From an uncultured Caulobacterales bacterium (GTDB lineage Bacteria > Pseudomonadota > Alphaproteobacteria > Caulobacterales > Caulobacteraceae), in the NCBI GenBank assembly GCA_903903715.1, contig CAIUZX010000518.1, positions 1 through 6,011 of the forward strand: DNA of 6,011 nt, given 5' to 3'. Below, one piece after another: positions 4,890 through 6,011 of the stretch. Each line of letters begins with the position of its first letter. Position 1 is the stretch's first letter. A program made the translations under genes and the position numbers. The notes under the pieces are model-generated. The model was not told where the DNA came from, ran no database searches, and saw only the letters and a program-made list of their open reading frames with translations.

Positions 4890-5509
4890 AAGAGCTGACC
4901 GCCGAAATAGAGCCACCAGACCAGATGGTCCGCCACGACGGCCGGTCGCTCGCCACACTTGAACAGTCTCCACGACAAGACGCCGTCTGACAGCATGAAG
5001 CCGATCGCGCCGACGATGGCGCAGATCCGCGTCGCCGGCAGACTGAACGCTGCGCCGACCATGGCGCTGATCGCCAGCGCATAGGCGATCACGGCGGGCC
5101 GCAATGCGCCAAGGTCCTTCCACAGCCAGCTCACCAGACCTGCGCCCAACGCCAGCGCGCCTGCGCCCCCCAGCCAGCGCCATGAGGGGGTCGCAAGAAC
5201 GGACAGGCCGCCGATCTCCATGAACAAGACGACATAGACGATGTGCGCAGCGAGGAAGGCGCTGAGGCCTGCGGGCAGCCAGCGCTTAGGATCCCCCGCC
5301 AGGAAGGCGTCGCCGACGGCGCTCAAGGCCAGGGCCGCGATCAGCGGGAGCGGCGCATCCGTCCGCCAGGCGAGCAGGGCCAGAGCGCCTATGCTTGCGG
5401 CTTTCACCGCCGTGCGCAGCGCGCTGGACGGGCGAAACTGCAACGACAGGCCGTAGATCAGCGCCGCAGCGACGGAGACGGCGAGATAGGGGGCGACCGC
5501 GGGGCTCAA
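4865..5509 (-). CDS. Lysoplasmalogenase / YhhN-TMEM86 family membrane protein (TTG start)
   Basis: A 214-residue integral membrane protein of the YhhN family, with about seven to eight hydrophobic segments across the whole length. Motifs include LSAVGDAFLAGDP (62-74) with Asp67, the AAHIVYVVLF block (87-96) with His89, and GAIGFMLSDGVLSW (168-181) with Asp175; these acidic and histidine residues match the proposed active site. TMEM86 proteins hydrolyse the vinyl-ether bond of lysoplasmalogen; most bacterial members have not been tested, and the bacterial substrate is unclear. The start is TTG at 5509-5507, overlapping the stop of the upstream DsbD-type gene (TTGA). There is no good ribosome-binding site and no ATG in frame nearby, so translation likely depends on coupling. 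Length is normal for the family. Confidence 0.88.
   Translation of the reverse strand: MSPAVAPYLAVSVAAALIYGLSLQFRPSSALRTAVKAASIGALALLAWRTDAPLPLIAALALSAVGDAFLAGDPKRWLPAGLSAFLAAHIVYVVLFMEIGGLSVLATPSWRWLGGAGALALGAGLVSWLWKDLGALRPAVIAYALAISAMVGAAFSLPATRICAIVGAIGFMLSDGVLSWRLFKCGERPAVVADHLVWWLYFGGQLLIATAFLT
5506..5509 (-). promoter_or_regulatory. TTGA stop/start overlap between the DsbD-type and lysoplasmalogenase genes
   Basis: The minus strand reads TTGA: TGA ends the DsbD-type gene and TTG begins the lysoplasmalogenase. Bases just upstream lack a proper Shine-Dalgarno, so termination-reinitiation is the likely way the second gene is translated. Confidence 0.6.
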
Positions 5510-6011
5510 CGGGCCGCGGCGTCCAGGGCCTGAACCACCTCGCCGGCCTGCAGGAGTTGCGGCAGCACGTGCGGCGCGCCGCCCTTGCGGTCATAGACGA
5601 GGTAAAGCGGCACGCCCGCCCGGCCCTGCGCCTGCAGAGCGTGGGCGATCTCGGCGTTGCGATTGGTCCAGTCCGCCCGCAGATAGACCGTTCCCGTGCG
5701 CTTGAAGGCGTCGACGACCTGCGGCGCGCTGAGAGCCCCGGCTTCATTGACCTTGCAGGTCACGCACCAGGCGGCAGTGAAGTCGACGAATATCGGCCGC
5801 CCCTTGGCCTGCAACTCAGCGACACGGGCGGGGCTCCAGACCTCGACGCCCGAACTTGTGGACGCTTCGGCGGTTTGCGTCCTCGACGCCTTCTGGGCGA
5901 AGGACAAGGCTGCGATCGAGGCGATCAGGGCCACGACGGCCCCCGCCATGGCGCGCCGTCCGCCGCCGCGCTGGCTGACGCCCCAGAGCCACAGGGCGAA
6001 GGCCAGCAACA
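5506..6011 (-). CDS. DsbD-type thiol:disulfide interchange protein, C-terminal part (5' end outside window)
   Basis: The open reading frame enters from the right edge, so only the C-terminal 168 or so residues are seen. The order is the end of one hydrophobic segment (LAFALWLWG), a charged loop, another membrane segment (AMAGAVVALIASIAALSFAQ, about 20-39), a Thr/Ser linker, then a thioredoxin-like domain. That domain holds FVDFTAAWCVTCKVNE with the redox pair Cys82 and Cys85, LRADWTNRNAEI, and GVPLYLVY with the cis-proline. This is the C-terminal periplasmic domain of DsbD-family proteins, which receive electrons from cytoplasmic thioredoxin through the missing membrane domain and reduce periplasmic partners. 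It overlaps the lysoplasmalogenase gene by 4 bp. Whether it is true DsbD or a shorter ScsB-like relative needs the N-terminus. Confidence 0.9.
   Translation of the reverse strand, partial: LLAFALWLWGVSQRGGGRRAMAGAVVALIASIAALSFAQKASRTQTAEASTSSGVEVWSPARVAELQAKGRPIFVDFTAAWCVTCKVNEAGALSAPQVVDAFKRTGTVYLRADWTNRNAEIAHALQAQGRAGVPLYLVYDRKGGAPHVLPQLLQAGEVVQALDAAAR

Overview
The window reads as chromosomal DNA of a GC-rich alphaproteobacterium. Caulobacterales, and something close to Brevundimonas or Caulobacter, is the best guess. This rests on family content (a TIGR02301 protein, a small secreted protein resembling the CC_3452 family, an alphaproteobacterial CHAP protein, a ligase-associated exonuclease), on strong G/C at third codon positions, and on GATTC (GANTC) sites beside a CtrA-like box. 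It is an inference, since no rRNA or other phylogenetic marker is present. I see no tRNA, rRNA, insertion sequence, prophage gene, CRISPR array or plasmid function, and the window looks like ordinary core chromosome.

Layout: nearly everything left of position 3480 is on the minus strand. Read in the direction of transcription, a Nudix hydrolase (TTG start), a nitronate monooxygenase-type flavoprotein and a TIGR02301 secreted protein form one probable operon (3478 down to 1537). The last two overlap by 4 bp (ATGA). After a 106-bp gap with an AT-rich patch and a GC inverted repeat, a second minus-strand unit holds an NfeD-like membrane protein and a ligase-associated metallo-beta-lactamase-fold DNA exonuclease. 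The exonuclease runs off the left edge, and its only credible start is a CTG overlapping the nfeD stop (CTGA).

At 3479-3660 there is a divergent promoter region with a perfect 15-bp palindrome. It drives a small exported four-cysteine protein rightward, which ends at a textbook intrinsic terminator (4026-4062). Next comes an exported CHAP-domain cysteine hydrolase, probably a cell-wall amidase or peptidase. Its upstream region has three GATTC sites in 47 bp next to a CtrA-like box. The CHAP gene converges on a minus-strand pair with only 8 bp between the stops. That pair is a lysoplasmalogenase (YhhN/TMEM86) membrane protein with a TTG start, preceded by the C-terminal thioredoxin domain of a DsbD-type protein that enters from the right edge; the two overlap by 4 bp (TTGA).

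Functionally the window is mostly envelope biology (CHAP hydrolase, DsbD-type reductant transfer, lysoplasmalogenase, NfeD, two small exported proteins) plus metabolite housekeeping (Nudix, nitronate monooxygenase) and one DNA-processing enzyme. I did not find a convincing novel multi-gene system. The points most worth a second look are the regulatory architecture before the CHAP gene, the palindromic operator candidate, and the NTGA overlaps with non-ATG starts.
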